Source of the DNA: Maniola hyperantus
Taxonomy: Eukaryota > Arthropoda > Insecta > Lepidoptera > Nymphalidae
NCBI RefSeq assembly: GCF_902806685.2
Contig: NC_048543.1
Span: forward strand, 6,056,106 to 6,120,105
Direction of reading: 5' to 3'
DNA: 64,000 nt
The notes beneath the pieces are model-generated. The model saw only the letters and a program-made list of their open reading frames with translations. It was not told the origin of the DNA and made no database searches. The translations under genes were made by a program, and so were the position numbers. Of the stretch, positions 12,199 through 24,880 are shown piece by piece; position 1 is the stretch's first letter, and each line of letters opens with the position of its first letter.

Positions 12199-15100
12199 AT
12201 GGCTCGCTTCCTGTCAAAAGACAAATTGGAAGGTTTTGAAAAATACAAGGTAAAATTACTTAATTCTTTCTAACTATAATTGTAAGGCCTAGGTATAGAG
12301 ATTAGAATTATACTCTAGCTGTCATCCAATTATCATGATAAGACATTTAGAACAAAATTACCTACCGCCGTTACGGAAGATATCGACCGAGTCACGGTCC
12401 AGCCGGAAAAGTGCTTGAGTAATTTTCCCGCTTAACTTATAGTTACTTATCTATCTGTACAGATATTAGAAACATTGTAAAGAGTTGGAACAAATGATAT
12501 GTGAACCTGTCGTAATAATTATCCTTAACCAATATACCTGTTGTTTAGTAAAGGTAGCAGAAACAGGTGAAAAACAATTAGTTCTACCTTTAGATGAAAT
12601 GATTCTTAAGTAGGTGATAAGTTTCATAACATGCTAATTGCTATAACAATAGAAACAATACCTATTAATATAATATAATAAATTATACGCTTTCCATTGA
12701 AGAAATAGAACAAAAGTTGTTTGATATATTAAGTACTATTGCTGTATTTTTTTGATGCTGAGGCTACTGCTAATTAAAACTATGTATAACACTTGCGTCC
12801 AGGAATTAATATTATTCGTTAGTGTAGAACTCAGATTTATTATTTATTTTTATATACATCCAGAAAAACCTTGCAACCCACCACCCATTCTACTGCCATG
12901 CTAATTATTATATTTTATTATTCATCCAGTTAAGAGACGGCTAGCAATAGCAATTTAAAAATAATGTATTTATATAGGTATTAGCACTATTAGATGTAGT
13001 TTACAACTCTTAAATTGATTTAGTAGTTGTGCAGTGGAAGAAATTGATGAGTGTTCTGTCTGGTTTTGAAGTATATCAGTTTTCCGACTCTTATTGAGTA
13101 CCTAGTTAAGCTGTTGCTTAGTATGACATTTTATTTCTCACCAATGTTGATAGGATTTGACCATCAGAATACAATAAAGTCAGTGTAAAATAGATCTGAA
13201 GGTACTTGATTTAAAGTGTGACCTTTCATTTTGCAACATTTCCACTTCAAGTGCAGTTAACAAGTTACCAACATTGGTAAGATGCAACAATCATACTAAG
13301 CACACTGAAATAAAATTATTTTTGAATTTTCTGAAGTATGCTTACTAACTTGTTTTGAATATTTGTTTTCAGTATAATTCTATTGACACAAGCATATTGA
13401 GTAATTATGTTATGCATCCCTTTTGGAATTGGTGTGTACAGGTATGTAAATAAAATTACTTGCTTAATTACTGTTAATGTCATTTATTTATTATTACTTA
13501 ATATCCTTCAATATAGAAACTAACTATATCAAGTATGTCATGTACTGATGAGCTACACTAAAATATTAGTGCTAGATAAGCTAAAATGTAGTCAATATTT
13601 GCTTTTGTACTAAATCATTAACTATTATAAGTAAACATACCTATCTAATATGGGGAAGGAAAACTTCTAAATAATTCCAGATTTTAAAAACTTAAATTTA
13701 AAAAGAGTAGGTACATTTAAAACAGTTATAAAAAATCCATCTTCAAAAGCCTTCTGGGCAGAGAAAATAAGTCAAGATTCTATTAAGAAAAAATGGCAAG
13801 AAACTCAGTACTCTTTATATAAGGCAGAATGTTGCAATATTGTGGCTAATTCTGTAGTACACAATCTCTAAACCAAAATGACAGGTCTAAATCGATTGCA
13901 CTTTCACAATGCTCCCTGCAGAAAAAGAAAGCACTAGATTTAGACCTGTCTGTTTAGTGTAGTTTAATTTAGTTCAGAGATTGTGTACTTCAGAATTATC
14001 AACATTATACATACTACAGCTAAATCAGTGTAACATTATATTATTGTCATCTGGTAATGCAGATTACAGGACAGGATTACATTGTAACAATAACGCAAGC
14101 ATGTTTATTAACATTCTAGAATTTTGGGAAATTGTAAATAAATATTACAGAGAATACACTTGTTTTTTTTAATAAAAATTATCGATAAAAGACTATTCTT
14201 TAATTAAATAACTTGATCCGAGCCAATATCTTAATCCGCCAGTTTATTAGTAAGTGTGTAAATTAGTAAGTCATTTTCAGTTTTAAAAAAATATTATTTG
14301 CAGCTCTTCCTGTAACAATGTGATAAGCCTACAAACTAACAGCTACAATGTGATGATCAACAATCACTTCAGATTGGTTGACACTCTATTAGTTTATCTT
14401 CTAGCAGTAAAATACAGTTTAATATAATATTTAATGGACAATGGTACTGATTCTGTTGGCAACTAATATCCTTTTATTATTACTTACGTTGTAATATGAT
14501 AAAAGGACAGACAAACTTAATTAAATTTAAAACTGCAGATACTCTAAATTTAGTTAAGAAAAAGACATCAGATACAACACTATTTATGCAATGTTTCTTA
14601 AATTCTAACTCAAATTAGTACGTTTAGATTAATAATAGATTTTTTGTAATCCTACTTGATTACACTGAATCTTGAGTTCCTTACAATTTAGTAACACAAA
14701 ATTCGCAAAAAACAATCTATTGCGATTTTAGTAAGTATATTGTGATAATCACAAGTTTGGTGACAAGAAGTGCAGCATAACTATGTAATTGCCCTAATTG
14801 TAGCTTTGCTTTATTATACCTAGTACGTGACATTTTAATGGTTGTTTTCCCGCGGTAAAACGATTTGCCCTCAGTAATAACACAGTAATAATATCGTAAC
14901 AATAGAGTTTTTACAAAATAAAAATGTTTTTGTTTTAAAATAATAACGAAAATATTAAAAAAATCGGAAAAAAACAGTTTTATTCTCTAGACATTACTTC
15001 TCGAATCGCGCAATATGCTCGAATGTTTGAGCTCGAAAAATAAGCTCTTGCGCGTATAACAACAAAAAACCGCAAAGCAATCGCGTGTTTTGTTTTTCAC

Positions 15101-18100
15101 AATATTAATTGTAAATCTGCCATTTTCGATTTTAATATTTTTATTATATTTATAAATCGATTGTACCAAGACAAAATAATTTTGCTGCGGGAAAAAGTCA
15201 CGTTGTACATATAAACATAATGTGTATAACTTTCCAGTTTTGCCCAGTGTGGGTAGCACCAAACCTGCTAACATTCACTGGCTTTCTACTGACAGTCCTT
15301 AACTTCCTGTTGTTCTCCTACTATGACTATGGATTCCATGCGCTCACAAAGGAGAATGTGACCAATGATCACATACCGAGCTGGGTATGGGCGGTAACTG
15401 CAGTCAATTTGTTTGTGGCTTATACACTTGGTGAGCATGAAGTTAATGTGTATTACGCAAAGTCTGATCTATAATAATTGTACAGAGTAAATTGAAACAT
15501 CCTCATGCAAAAAAAAAATTACCAATTTAATACAGTATGTGACTTCCTAACTGCAAACTATCATTTTTACTTTAGTTATATTGTCTAGTCGTCATCTGAA
15601 AAATATTTTTAATGTTATCTATATTGTTATATAAAAAGAAAAGCTGACTGATCTATCAACGCACAGATCAAACTACTGGACGGATCGATCTGAAATTTGG
15701 CATGCAGATAGCTATTATGGTGTAGACATCTGCTAAGAAAGGATTTTGAGAATTCAAACCCTAAGGGGGTAAAATAGGGGTTTGAAATTATGTAGTCCAC
15801 GCGGACTGTTGCAAGTATAAGTTGATAGTAGATAATTGTAATAAAATGAAATCACTATTTATATTGTATTATTCAAACATAATTTTACTCTATGCAAATT
15901 ATAAATCAGTCTACAATTCGAAATACTTACATCATTCTGTTTGGCTGTTTGCACTAAGTATTGAAAATCTGATTTATTGAATTACCAAACTCTTATTAAC
16001 TTTATTTAATATATTTTACTAACTTCTAATAACATTTATTTAAACCCGGTTTTAAAGATTTCATCAGTAGGTAAGATAGTAATGGAAGTTAAATTAAATC
16101 ATGAAGTCCAAGGTTGTCTACACATTATTAATTACCTCGTTTTTACCACTTATAAAAACTTGAACTTATTATATTACTCTTGACGAGTTGACGACTTTAA
16201 TTAGCAGCTTGATTAATAAATAAAATTAATTGTTGTAGTTTGATAATATGTACATAATATACTTATTAAAAAGGCCCATCCGTTCAAGTAATTTTGGCAA
16301 AAATTGGCACAGAGATTGTTTGCTTCCCGAGGATGGACTTAAGCTAATTTCTGTCCCAGAAAACCAAGTTCCTACAGAATTTAACCGTGGTGTGTTGAAG
16401 TCCCTACTCCCTACAATAAACCTATGTCCAGCTGTGGACCGTCTATCCGTGGATGATGATGACAGCTTTTTTAAAAATCTATTACCACGTGGATGAAGTC
16501 GCGGACGTTATGTTTTAGTACAGATATAGTTTGCATCCTTGAGATGGATATAGGCTACTTTTTATCCCGGAAATTCAGAGTACCCACGGAATTTGAAAAA
16601 AACCTTACCTATCCACAATCTTGCTGTCTTTGTTCGTCGTCCTTGACGATGAAACATGTGTCCGCGCCACGTCTACGCGTGCCTTATATTCTTAACCAAA
16701 CAATCATTGTGCCCTTTGTAATCATTGTAACGTCTCACTCTGATAATAATAAACGAAAACGTTGCATCCTCATTCCGCCTATGATAAGATTGTGTATTCC
16801 AATTTATAATTATACAGAGTTAGATAAACTATCTTCTATTACCATCACCAAATTGTAGTTATATCATTACTAGATGATGCCCGCGACTTCGTCCGTGTGA
16901 ATATGATTTTTTTATGAAAATCCCACTACCATCATCATCATCATGATCAACCCATCGCCGGCTCACAACAGAGCATGGGTCTCCTCACAGAGTGAGAAGG
17001 GTTTTGGCCATAGTCTACCTACCACGCTGGCCATGTGCGGATCAGCAGACTTCACACACCTTTTAGAACATTATGGAGGACTCTCCGGCATGCAGGTTTC
17101 CTCACGATGCACGATGTTTTCCTTCATCGTTACAGCAAGTGATATTTTAATTACTTAAAAACGCACAACTCCGAAAGTTAGAGGTGCGTGTCCGGGATCG
17201 AACCCCCGACCTCCGATTGGAAGGCAGACGTTAGGCACTAGGCTACCACAACTTTAAAAAATAAAAAAACCGATGGGAACTCTTTAGTCTTAAGTTAACT
17301 TGTCCCCAGGATTCAAGTTATCTTTCTAGTTTCCACTTAAATAGGTTGATTATATTCGCGACTTCGATCACGTGGATTTAGGTTCATAAGAATACCGTGG
17401 GAGCTCTTTGATTTTGCGACAAGTAGTAGTTCGGAAGTATCATCAAATATGTCAAAAATGGTCTATTTTATTAGTCCTACATTATTTACTATTATTCTGT
17501 AATTCTATTCTGTAAAATAAGTATGTACTTATGATGACGTGGCTTTTTTAACACTTAAATAAAATTTACGTCTTACTTGACCTATATGTAAAGACGTCAG
17601 TCAATCATTTAGTATTGGAGATATAATTATAATTAATAATATGTTGCGCGTAATTTTTTTAATACCTATATTATCAATCTTTAGCTCGAGTAAAAATAAA
17701 ATATGTTTATGTATTTAAGGATAGTCTATAACCGATTTCAAGGAGGTTATCTATACAACCCAATGTAGAACCAAATGTCAACTAATCATACAATTTTTCA
17801 GACGGCATAGATGGCAAGCAAGCACGTCGGACGGGCACCAGTGGGCCCTTGGGTGAACTGTTTGACCATGGCCTAGACTCATACTCCACAGTTCTTATAC
17901 CCACGTGTTTGTTCAGCATATTTGGAAGGTAGGCGGCGTGCTTTCTAAAATGACATAGAATAGAAGTAGAAAGATTTTTTAATCAAATGAACGTTCACAA
18001 GTGCTTTTTAATAAAAAAAAGGCCAAGTGCGAGTCAGGCTCGCGCAATGAGGGCTCCGTACTACAGTCGTATTTTTTCGACATTTTGCAGGATAATTCAA

Positions 18101-21100
18101 AAACTATAATACATAAAAATAAATAAAAATCTGTTTTAGAATGCAGAATTTTACTGAAGGTAAAATTCAATTAAGGTAAAGGGGGAAGGAAGGTAAGGTT
18201 CAAACTGATTGAATTAAGATTTTTACTGAAGGCACACCTAATTCACTTAAAGATTAATCCTATTGATTTTCATTAATTGGCTTGTTTCAGGGATGAGCTA
18301 AGTCCATTACGGTTTTACTTTGTACTATGGAATGTATTTATAAACTTCTACCTCACTCATTGGGAGAAATACAACACGGGTGTCATGTTCTTGCCATGGG
18401 GGTACGACTTCACAATGTTTGTGAGTACCACACACATTAAGCTCTTCGATGACATCCAGTTGATATATCCCTATGCGGTGCTCGATGGCAAATGCCAATC
18501 AAACAAAATCTTTACTAATGTTATAATAAAATGCGAAAGTCTGTCTTTTCCTTTTTACGATCGTTTTAATCGATTTTGGCGAAAGTCACAGAAATGTCTT
18601 ATATCCCGAGACATGGATTACTTTTCCTGGAAAATCAAAGTTTCCGAAGGTACAGATAAAGCTTGCATCCAGCACACGGACATTAGAACTACTTATATCC
18701 CAGAAAATTAAAGATTTCCTACGGGATTTTTAAAAACCTAATTCCACGCCTATGAAGTCGCGTGCATCATCTAGTTAATAATAAAAACAATAAAGCGAAA
18801 TAAATAGTTTTTTTATTGGCCACAAATCATTAACTTTACAAATACCAACAAACAAGACGGACAATGTATATGACAAACCACCCATATCACCCCACCTCAG
18901 TCGAGATGGATTAACTCAGATTAACGAACCGGGTTAACCGAGTTACGTTATAGTCAAGTATTTCGGGCAGGTCTGAAGTACTCAAATTACGGAAAAAAGC
19001 ATTGATTGTATTGTAGGGCTCGTGCATCCTGCTGCTAGTGACGTCGCTGATCGGTCCGCACGCGTGGCACGCGGCGCTGCCGGGCGGCCTCACCCCGGGC
19101 GTGCTGTTCGAGTTCGTGCTCTACTTCTCCGCGATGATCACCAGCCAGACGGTCATACTGTGGAACATTTACAAGTGGGTACACGCGAGTTTGTTGACTT
19201 ATAAAAAACCGGCCAAGTGCGAGTCAGGCTCGCGCAGCGAGGGTTCCGTACTGTAGTACGGAACCCTTACTATATATGCATAAAAATAAATAAAAATCTG
19301 TTATAGAATGCACAGGTGAAGCAAAATAATATATTTATTTAAGAAAAAATATTTACAGGTTACACAAATTCAGGTATAATCATAAACTCGAAGCTTGAGT
19401 TTTATATATAATATATATACCCCACTTATATGATACCCCACTTGATATAGTTATCTTACTTCGAAAATGAAACTACTAATTTTTAGTTCATGACTACAAT
19501 TTAATTTTTTTTGTGTGATGCAACTACAAATTCGTGGTTTTCAGATTTTTCCTTAATGTATGCTATAAGACCTACTTACCTGCCAAATTTCATGATTCTA
19601 GGTCAACGGGAAGTACGCTGTAGGTTTCTAGCGAAACAAAAGTGTGTAGTTGAAACTGAGTGAAGGTGTGACGAGCGAGTCTTCTGGTGTAGCCGATTTT
19701 TATAAAAGACTTATTACTATCCAAGATCAACATTCTTAGGCGAAATAATTATAATGTACATCGTACACGTAGGTCGTATCGAGACCGCACGGGCAAAATG
19801 CGGCCGTTCCTAGAGGCGGTGAGGCCGCTGGTGCCGCTGCTGAGCTTCTTCGTGCTGAGCACCGCGTGGGCACTGTATTCGCCCTCCGACGTGCTCAGCA
19901 GAGCCCCAAGGCTGTTCTACGTCCTCACCGGGACCATATTCTCTAACATAAATGTAAGTTACGTCATTCTCTAAAACAGTAATCACATGTTTTTATGACG
20001 TAATGTCTTGTATCTCAAACAGATGCGAAACCAATGTTGGCTTTTTTCCTATAATCGCAAGTTTGTCCTCAAAATTTTATTCTCCTATATACCTACCCTA
20101 TACATACTATGAACTCTGCTCTCGTGCATAAAAGTGTTGTATGGTAATTTCTATAGTGCCTAAGCCTAGCCTCTTATGCTCCTATGCACTCCTGATACTT
20201 TATTCATGTAAGCTACAGTTGGTATCACGTCATACGGTCTTCCCGACCGTAAACTTGCACAGTGGGTGATAAGTATATCGATTACATATTTGGTGTCTCG
20301 TTAAAAGACCTCTGACCTTATACCTGTGCAGTGGATGACTTGTCTATGTATACACAATGACCAGAAGAGTAAGAGAGTGAGCTCACCCACTGGTCGCGGT
20401 CGCGTTTCAGTATTTTCATTTCATATTTAATTTCCTCGCAATTGAAATGAAAAGTAGAGTGTATAACTCTGTCATAAATCCCATTTTATCCTTGACTTCA
20501 ATATCTGCCCTCGCCACCGGCTCGGGTAGATAAACTTCTCGAATAAAATGGTTTGTTCTATGCCCTTGTTGTACAATCTACTATAATATCATGAGTATCA
20601 TAACAGATGACGATTTGCCGTCGGATATCCTCCCTCGGAGTATTCTATTCTAGTTTTAAAGACAAAAATTGGTTTGCAGTGTCGTCTAATCGTTTCGCAA
20701 ATGAGCGACACGCGTTGCGAAGTGTTCAACGGTCTGCTCGTGCCGTACGCGCTAGTGCTGGGCGTCGTGTTCTGGGGCCGCGTGTCGCCCATGTCCGAGC
20801 TGCTGTTGCTGGCCGCGCTCACGGCGCTGGCCTCCGCCGCGCATGTCTACTACGGCACCAAAGTGGTGAGACCTGCCTCTTTCTAGCGTGATTGTACCGT
20901 GCGAGGTGCTTAACGGTCTGCTCGTGCCGTGTTTTGACTTCTGGTAGCCAGTATCACCATGCTTTAATCGACAGCAGCAATGCCACAGAATACTTAATAG
21001 TACCCTACAGGTACAGAATGGTCACTCCGCAAAGACGTGTAAATAAATAGTGACACTTGTTACCACTCAATAAAGTCTATCACACATTCTCTCTTTCTAT

Positions 21101-21934
21101 CGCTTAAACATCCATGCGCATTTCGATGCACCGCTCGCTGTTAGATTTGAACTACATTATTTAAGATTTCTTTTTGTAACCTGTCATTTGTGTTTCTGTG
21201 GTGCAATAAAGTATATACATACATACATACATACATACATACATTATACTGATTCGACTACTGAGCTAAAGTTACTGCTCACGCTTTTCAAAGGTAAAAG
21301 AAAGCATGTGAGAAACCCTTTTTATCTCGAAGAAAATCTGTAGTGTGTTGTGTAGCAACTCACTAACCTGGTTACTGATTATTTATAACTAGCTGATGAT
21401 GGATTTAGGTTTTTAAAAATCTCGTGGGAACTCATTGATTTTCCGGGATAAAAAGTAGCCTATGTCCTTCCCCGGGATGCAAGCTATCGCTGTACCAAAT
21501 TTCGTCAAAATCGGTCAAACGGATGGGACGTGAAAGGCGAGCAGACAGACAGACAGACAGACACACTTTCCCATTTATAATATTAGTATGGATTTGTGAG
21601 GATTTTCCAACCTCTATTGCTTTGACTCCAATTAGTGGTTTCGATTTATTTAAATGGATAACTGCCGAAACCATACTATGCGACAGGTTGAAATGGCAAT
21701 CGAGGAAGGTATGCCCCGCACACCCGCACGCGTGACGTGCGGGGCGTCCCCCCGCCTCATACCCCTATTGCTATCTCAAGCTGTCGCGAACTTCAGGTGG
21801 TAAGTAGTTATTTTTTTGAAACATATTATCGGAAGAATTATTATTTACTAACAAAATTATTTTTCTTCCAGGTACAGGAAATGTGTGAACATTTTAAAAT
21901 ATCGTGTTTTCATATAAAGCCAAAGATAAAATAA
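12199..21934 (+). CDS. EPT1: Ethanolaminephosphotransferase 1 (SELENOI family), complete
   Basis: Integral membrane enzyme of the ER/Golgi that moves phosphoethanolamine from CDP-ethanolamine to diacylglycerol, the last step of the Kennedy pathway to phosphatidylethanolamine. Nine exons join in frame to 385 codons plus stop: 12199-12249, 13373-13441, 15238-15430, 17802-17928, 18291-18420, 19017-19174, 19773-19953, 20680-20865 and 21872-21934. The start MARFLSKDKLEGFEKYK matches the family N-terminus. Exon 4 carries the complete CDP-alcohol phosphotransferase signature DG-x2-AR-x8-G-x3-D-x3-D (DGKQARRT...GELFDHGLD). HWEKYNTGVMFLPWGYD and several hydrophobic segments follow. Vertebrate members are about 397 aa and end with a selenocysteine tail; this one stops at KPKIK, before that residue. 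Exons 6-8 are much more GC-rich than their surroundings. Confidence 0.95.
13846..13997. mobile_element. Foldback MITE in EPT1 intron 2
   Basis: Left arm AATTCTGTAGTACACAATCT and right arm AGATTGTGTACTTCAGAATT are inverted copies. They continue inward through GACAGGTCTAAATC and GATTTAGACCTGTC to give arms of about 60 bp. Confidence 0.7.
15640..15815 (+). repeat. Dispersed repeat with GATCTATCAACGCACAG
   Basis: Shares the CTGATCTATCAACGCACAG and CTAAGAAAGGATTTT blocks, inverted, with 43140-43330 and 60780-61010. Confidence 0.5.
16395..16465 (+). repeat. LINE 3' tail fragment
   Basis: Short copy of the GTCCCTAC...CCAGCTGTGGACCGTC...GATGATGAT tail, in EPT1 intron 3. It interrupts an older Helitron-like sequence at about 16260-16600. 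Confidence 0.5.
16928..17258 (-). repeat. tRNA-derived SINE in EPT1 intron 3
   Basis: Second near-complete copy of the 8948-9275 family, with the CATCATCATCATGATC tail at the left and GGGATCGAACCCCCGACC (B box on minus) at the right. Confidence 0.8.
18016..18175 (+). repeat. GGCCAAGTGCGAGTC repeat
   Basis: Starts GGCCAAGTGCGAGTCAGGC and runs through CGTATTTTTTCGACATTTTG. It recurs at 19206, 56100-56545, 63325 and elsewhere. In EPT1 intron 4. Confidence 0.65.
18509..18774 (+). mobile_element. Lep1-like Helitron copy in EPT1 intron 5
   Basis: TCTTTACTAATGTTATAAT to GTGCATCATCTAG, flanked by A and T. A piece of the middle is duplicated. Confidence 0.6.
19206..19640 (+). repeat. GGCCAAGTGCGAGTC repeat, long copy
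   Basis: GCCAAGTGCGAGTCAGGCTC through ATGATTCTAGGTCAACGGG. It begins about 30 bases after the donor of EPT1 exon 6. Confidence 0.65.
20898..20931 (+). pseudogene. Partial copy of EPT1 exon 8 inside the following intron
   Basis: GGTCTGCTCGTGCCGT and its left flank (GCGAGGTGCTTAAC) repeat exon 8 positions 20713-20746 with three changes, starting 33 bases after the exon 8 donor. Confidence 0.6.
21158..21246 (+). repeat. Repeat with (CATA)n end
   Basis: Plus-strand fragment of the same family (TTTGTAACCTGTCATTTG, GTGCAATAAAGTA) ending in eight CATA units at 21214-21246, in the last EPT1 intron. Confidence 0.6.
21389..21592 (-). mobile_element. Lep1-like Helitron copy in EPT1 intron 8
   Basis: CTAGCTGATGATGG to ATAATATTAGTATGGA, flanked by A and T, with a CAGA microsatellite. 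Confidence 0.7.
21679..21792. mobile_element. GC-rich palindromic MITE (GCGACAGGTTGAGATGGC family)
   Basis: Inverted ends (GCGACAGGTTGAAATGGCAA and its complement AGCTGTCGC) frame a CCCCGCACACCCGCA core. It sits about 80 bases upstream of the last EPT1 exon. Confidence 0.65.
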
Positions 21935-21935
21935 A
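21930..21935 (+). promoter_or_regulatory. AATAAA hexamer overlapping the EPT1 stop codon
   Basis: A canonical AATAAA overlaps the TAA stop at 21932-21934. It is probably too early to be the main polyadenylation signal; AT-rich DNA downstream offers other sites. Confidence 0.25.
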
Positions 21936-22966
21936 GTTAATTATTAAATATTAATTTATTATAAATTGTTATACGTTTGCGGTTCGATTGATGTTATATG
22001 TGTTATCTATACGTCGTATAGTTATATTTTGTTCTATGTGATTTCACGAATTACTTATAAATTAATAATTATTTCACTACACAGCACTTCATGTAAGTGC
22101 CCAAGTGTATCAATTACCAACAATGAACTTAAAATTACCATAATATATTATGGATCAAAATATAGGTATAGTTATTAAAATCTTGTTACAAAATGTAACA
22201 AGTTACGTAGTCAGATTTATTGTTAATATCTCTAAATTAAGTAAAGTAAGCAGGTAAAACATGATTTTTTGGATGTTTTATTTAAAAAGATAAAAACAAG
22301 TTAACTAAGGGCTAACCCCTGGGTGAATGGACTTACTTTTTGGTGGCATTTGCAATGATTTTGTATTCCTACCTATGTTTATGTAACTTTCTTATTAATA
22401 TATCGAATAACATAATTGTTGTAATTAGGAATGTAGTATTTAGTGTTGGTGTTTGTGGTAATTTATATTGTAAATTAAAATTACTGTGCCATTGTTACAT
22501 GAATCTCTACAATTAAATTGTATAGTGAAGTAGTTTGATCACTAGTCACGTAGTTAATTTATTCCCCTTATCTTAAAGCGAAAAATTCAATATCATTCTA
22601 TGAATAATATTTAGTCGTCAAAAGCGACGGATGGCGAAGGGCAAAGATACCCAATTACAATTAGGCACATGTCCAACTGCCGACAATTAGCGACAAACGA
22701 GTTGATCCAAAAACTACAAACGAGTGAACGAGCAACGAGAAGCAAGTATATAGTTCAGATAGTTTTGTCGCTGGGCTACGGGCGATTGACGGACGATTAC
22801 GCGCGCCGGTAGCTCGATAGACGGCCAAGAGGTGTGTGAGGTGGCGAGTGTTTTCACTGCCAAGAAAGCATCGCTGACTTTCTTTGATATAGTTCTTGTC
22901 GCTGTGCCAAACTAGTAGAGAGAGAGCTCTCGCTGACAGTGTGCACTCTCTCTTATCTATTATAAA

Positions 22967-23217
22967 CTAGCTGATGCTGGTGGAATTAGGTTTTTTGAAA
23001 ATCCTGTGTGGGAACGGGAAAGTGAAACGGGAACTCTTTAATTTTCCGGGATAAAAAGTAGCCTATGTCACTCTCCATATCTATATCTATACGCATGCAA
23101 AAAATCACGTGAATCCGTTGCACCGTTGGGACGTGATTGAAGGACAAACCAACAAACCAATAATGAATAAACCAACAAACTAACAAACAAACACCACACC
23201 ATTTCTAATAAGGATAC
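22967..23217 (-). repeat. Lep1-like Helitron copy
   Basis: CTAGCTGATGCTGG, then CCGGGATAAAAAGTAGCC, then TTTCTAATAAGGATACTG. The middle resembles the 38635 copy. Confidence 0.6.
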
Positions 23218-24001
23218 TGATATAGCTGGTCACAGCTGATCTCACGTGGTTAGTCGACGTAAGCTCGACTAGTTTCGAACCCACCTGGGCTCCTTTTTCA
23301 CGGAGACTCGGTGCGGTTAAGGACTTGCATCGATTAACCACGTGAGTACATATTAATGTAGATAACGGGTACTCACTACGATTATTTTTTTCTTTTCGCT
23401 GGAACTTCACGAGCTGTCCGGCAAAATACACTCACAACGTGACTATTAACTTTCGATGTTCACGTGAGTACAGCCAGGAACAGCTAAATATAGCTACATG
23501 TAATGGAAATCATCTATTAATGTAAACTCTTTATTGACATAGAATTATGCATACATCGATTGTACATTTTTTGAGCGGGAAAATAATCGATAGCTTGTCG
23601 CTTCCTCGTCGGCAGTGGGACAAGTGCCTTAGGCTGACCGCACATTTTATCCGTACCGTACTCGCCGTACGCAATGAGTTACCTATTATAATTTTCTAAT
23701 ATACGGCGCGTCGTCACTTGTTATGCACGTTAGGCCATTTCTGCACGAGTCACCGTACGGCACAACACACTGCGTCACACGACATAGGTTCGTACGTTTT
23801 CCACGACTGACGATTCCGCAACCACACGGCAGTTGCGTCTTCACGCACGCTAATCATATTGGGTCCCGAATTTGTTCACACATCGCCGGCAACTTTTATC
23901 CTGCTTTACTTAAGACGGAGGAGATATATTGGATTCTCATTCACTTCTAAGGGAAAGATAGAAAGTGGTAGTCGTGTGGTGCATCCTCAGCAAGTTCATC
24001 A

Positions 24002-24184
24002 TACAGTACGCGGCAGAAAATACATATTGTACATCGACCTTCAGAAAGAGACAGCGGTTTCGTAGGGCGTTGTCTCTGTCGTTGAGACCGACAAAAAACG
24101 TCGCATGGGCATGAGAGACAACGTTCTACAATGCCGACATCTCATTCTAAAGGTTGATGTACAATATTTCTTACCGGCTACTGT
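24002..24184. mobile_element. MITE with TACAGTACGCGGCAGAAAAT ends
   Basis: Left end TACAGTACGCGGCAGAAAAT; right end degenerate (TTACCGGCTACTGT). Middle GTTGAGACCGACAAAA is shared with 37332-37503 and 57301-57478. It is nested in a larger GC-rich repeat block, about 23600-24395. Confidence 0.65.
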
Positions 24185-24605
24185 TTGTACCTCGAGACAA
24201 CACGGCGACATTGACGACATAGCCTGAAAGTCGCCTGGAAAATATGCGACGTGCTGTGCGGTATCGTCGAATGAGTAAACGACGCATAGTTAATTTAATA
24301 TGGCGCTCGGAGGCTCACCGCATCTTCCTTGCCTCATGCAGAAACGCCTTACGCCGCCTTTGCGATACATGTACCTAACCTACCGAGATAAGTGCGGTCA
24401 ACAATTCTAATTTTCTTAGCCTCTTTTCAGTACCTTTCCTTGATATAAAATTATAATATTTAATGTGTCCTAATAAAACATAAAGTTAGTTAATCATGTC
24501 ATCTAAGCTTATAAAGGATGTCATTTTTAAATTTTGTTGTTGTTACTTAAGTAGAAAATCGGTAGTTAATCGTAGTAAAAGGTTTGAATTATAAAGTAAT
24601 TAAAA

Positions 24606-24880
24606 CAACCGGTCAAGTGCGAGTCTGACTCGCAGACGAAGGGTTCCGTACCATCGTACAAGACAACACTATGTACCTACATTTCAATTTGCATGGTGGA
24701 CATTTTGAAATTCACCATCTTGATTTATTATTTTATTATTTTTGTTATAGTGGCAATAGAAATACACACTCTGTAAAAATTTCGACTCGACCTATTCATG
24801 AAATACAGCCCGCTGACAGACAGACAGACGGACAGCGGTGGGCCGTTGGCACCCTTACGGTACGGAACCCTAAAAAGCGT
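24606..24880 (+). repeat. CCGGTCAAGTGCGAGTC repeat variant
   Basis: CCGGTCAAGTGCGAGTCTGAC to CGGTACGGAACCCTAAAA, containing GGCAATAGAAATACACACTC. Related copies are at 2610, 32577, 38861 and 58990. Confidence 0.6.

Noticed and set aside
23723..24065. Open frames in the GC-rich block upstream of Ror
   Set aside because: They overlap a MITE and repeat-like sequence and contain no protein motif.
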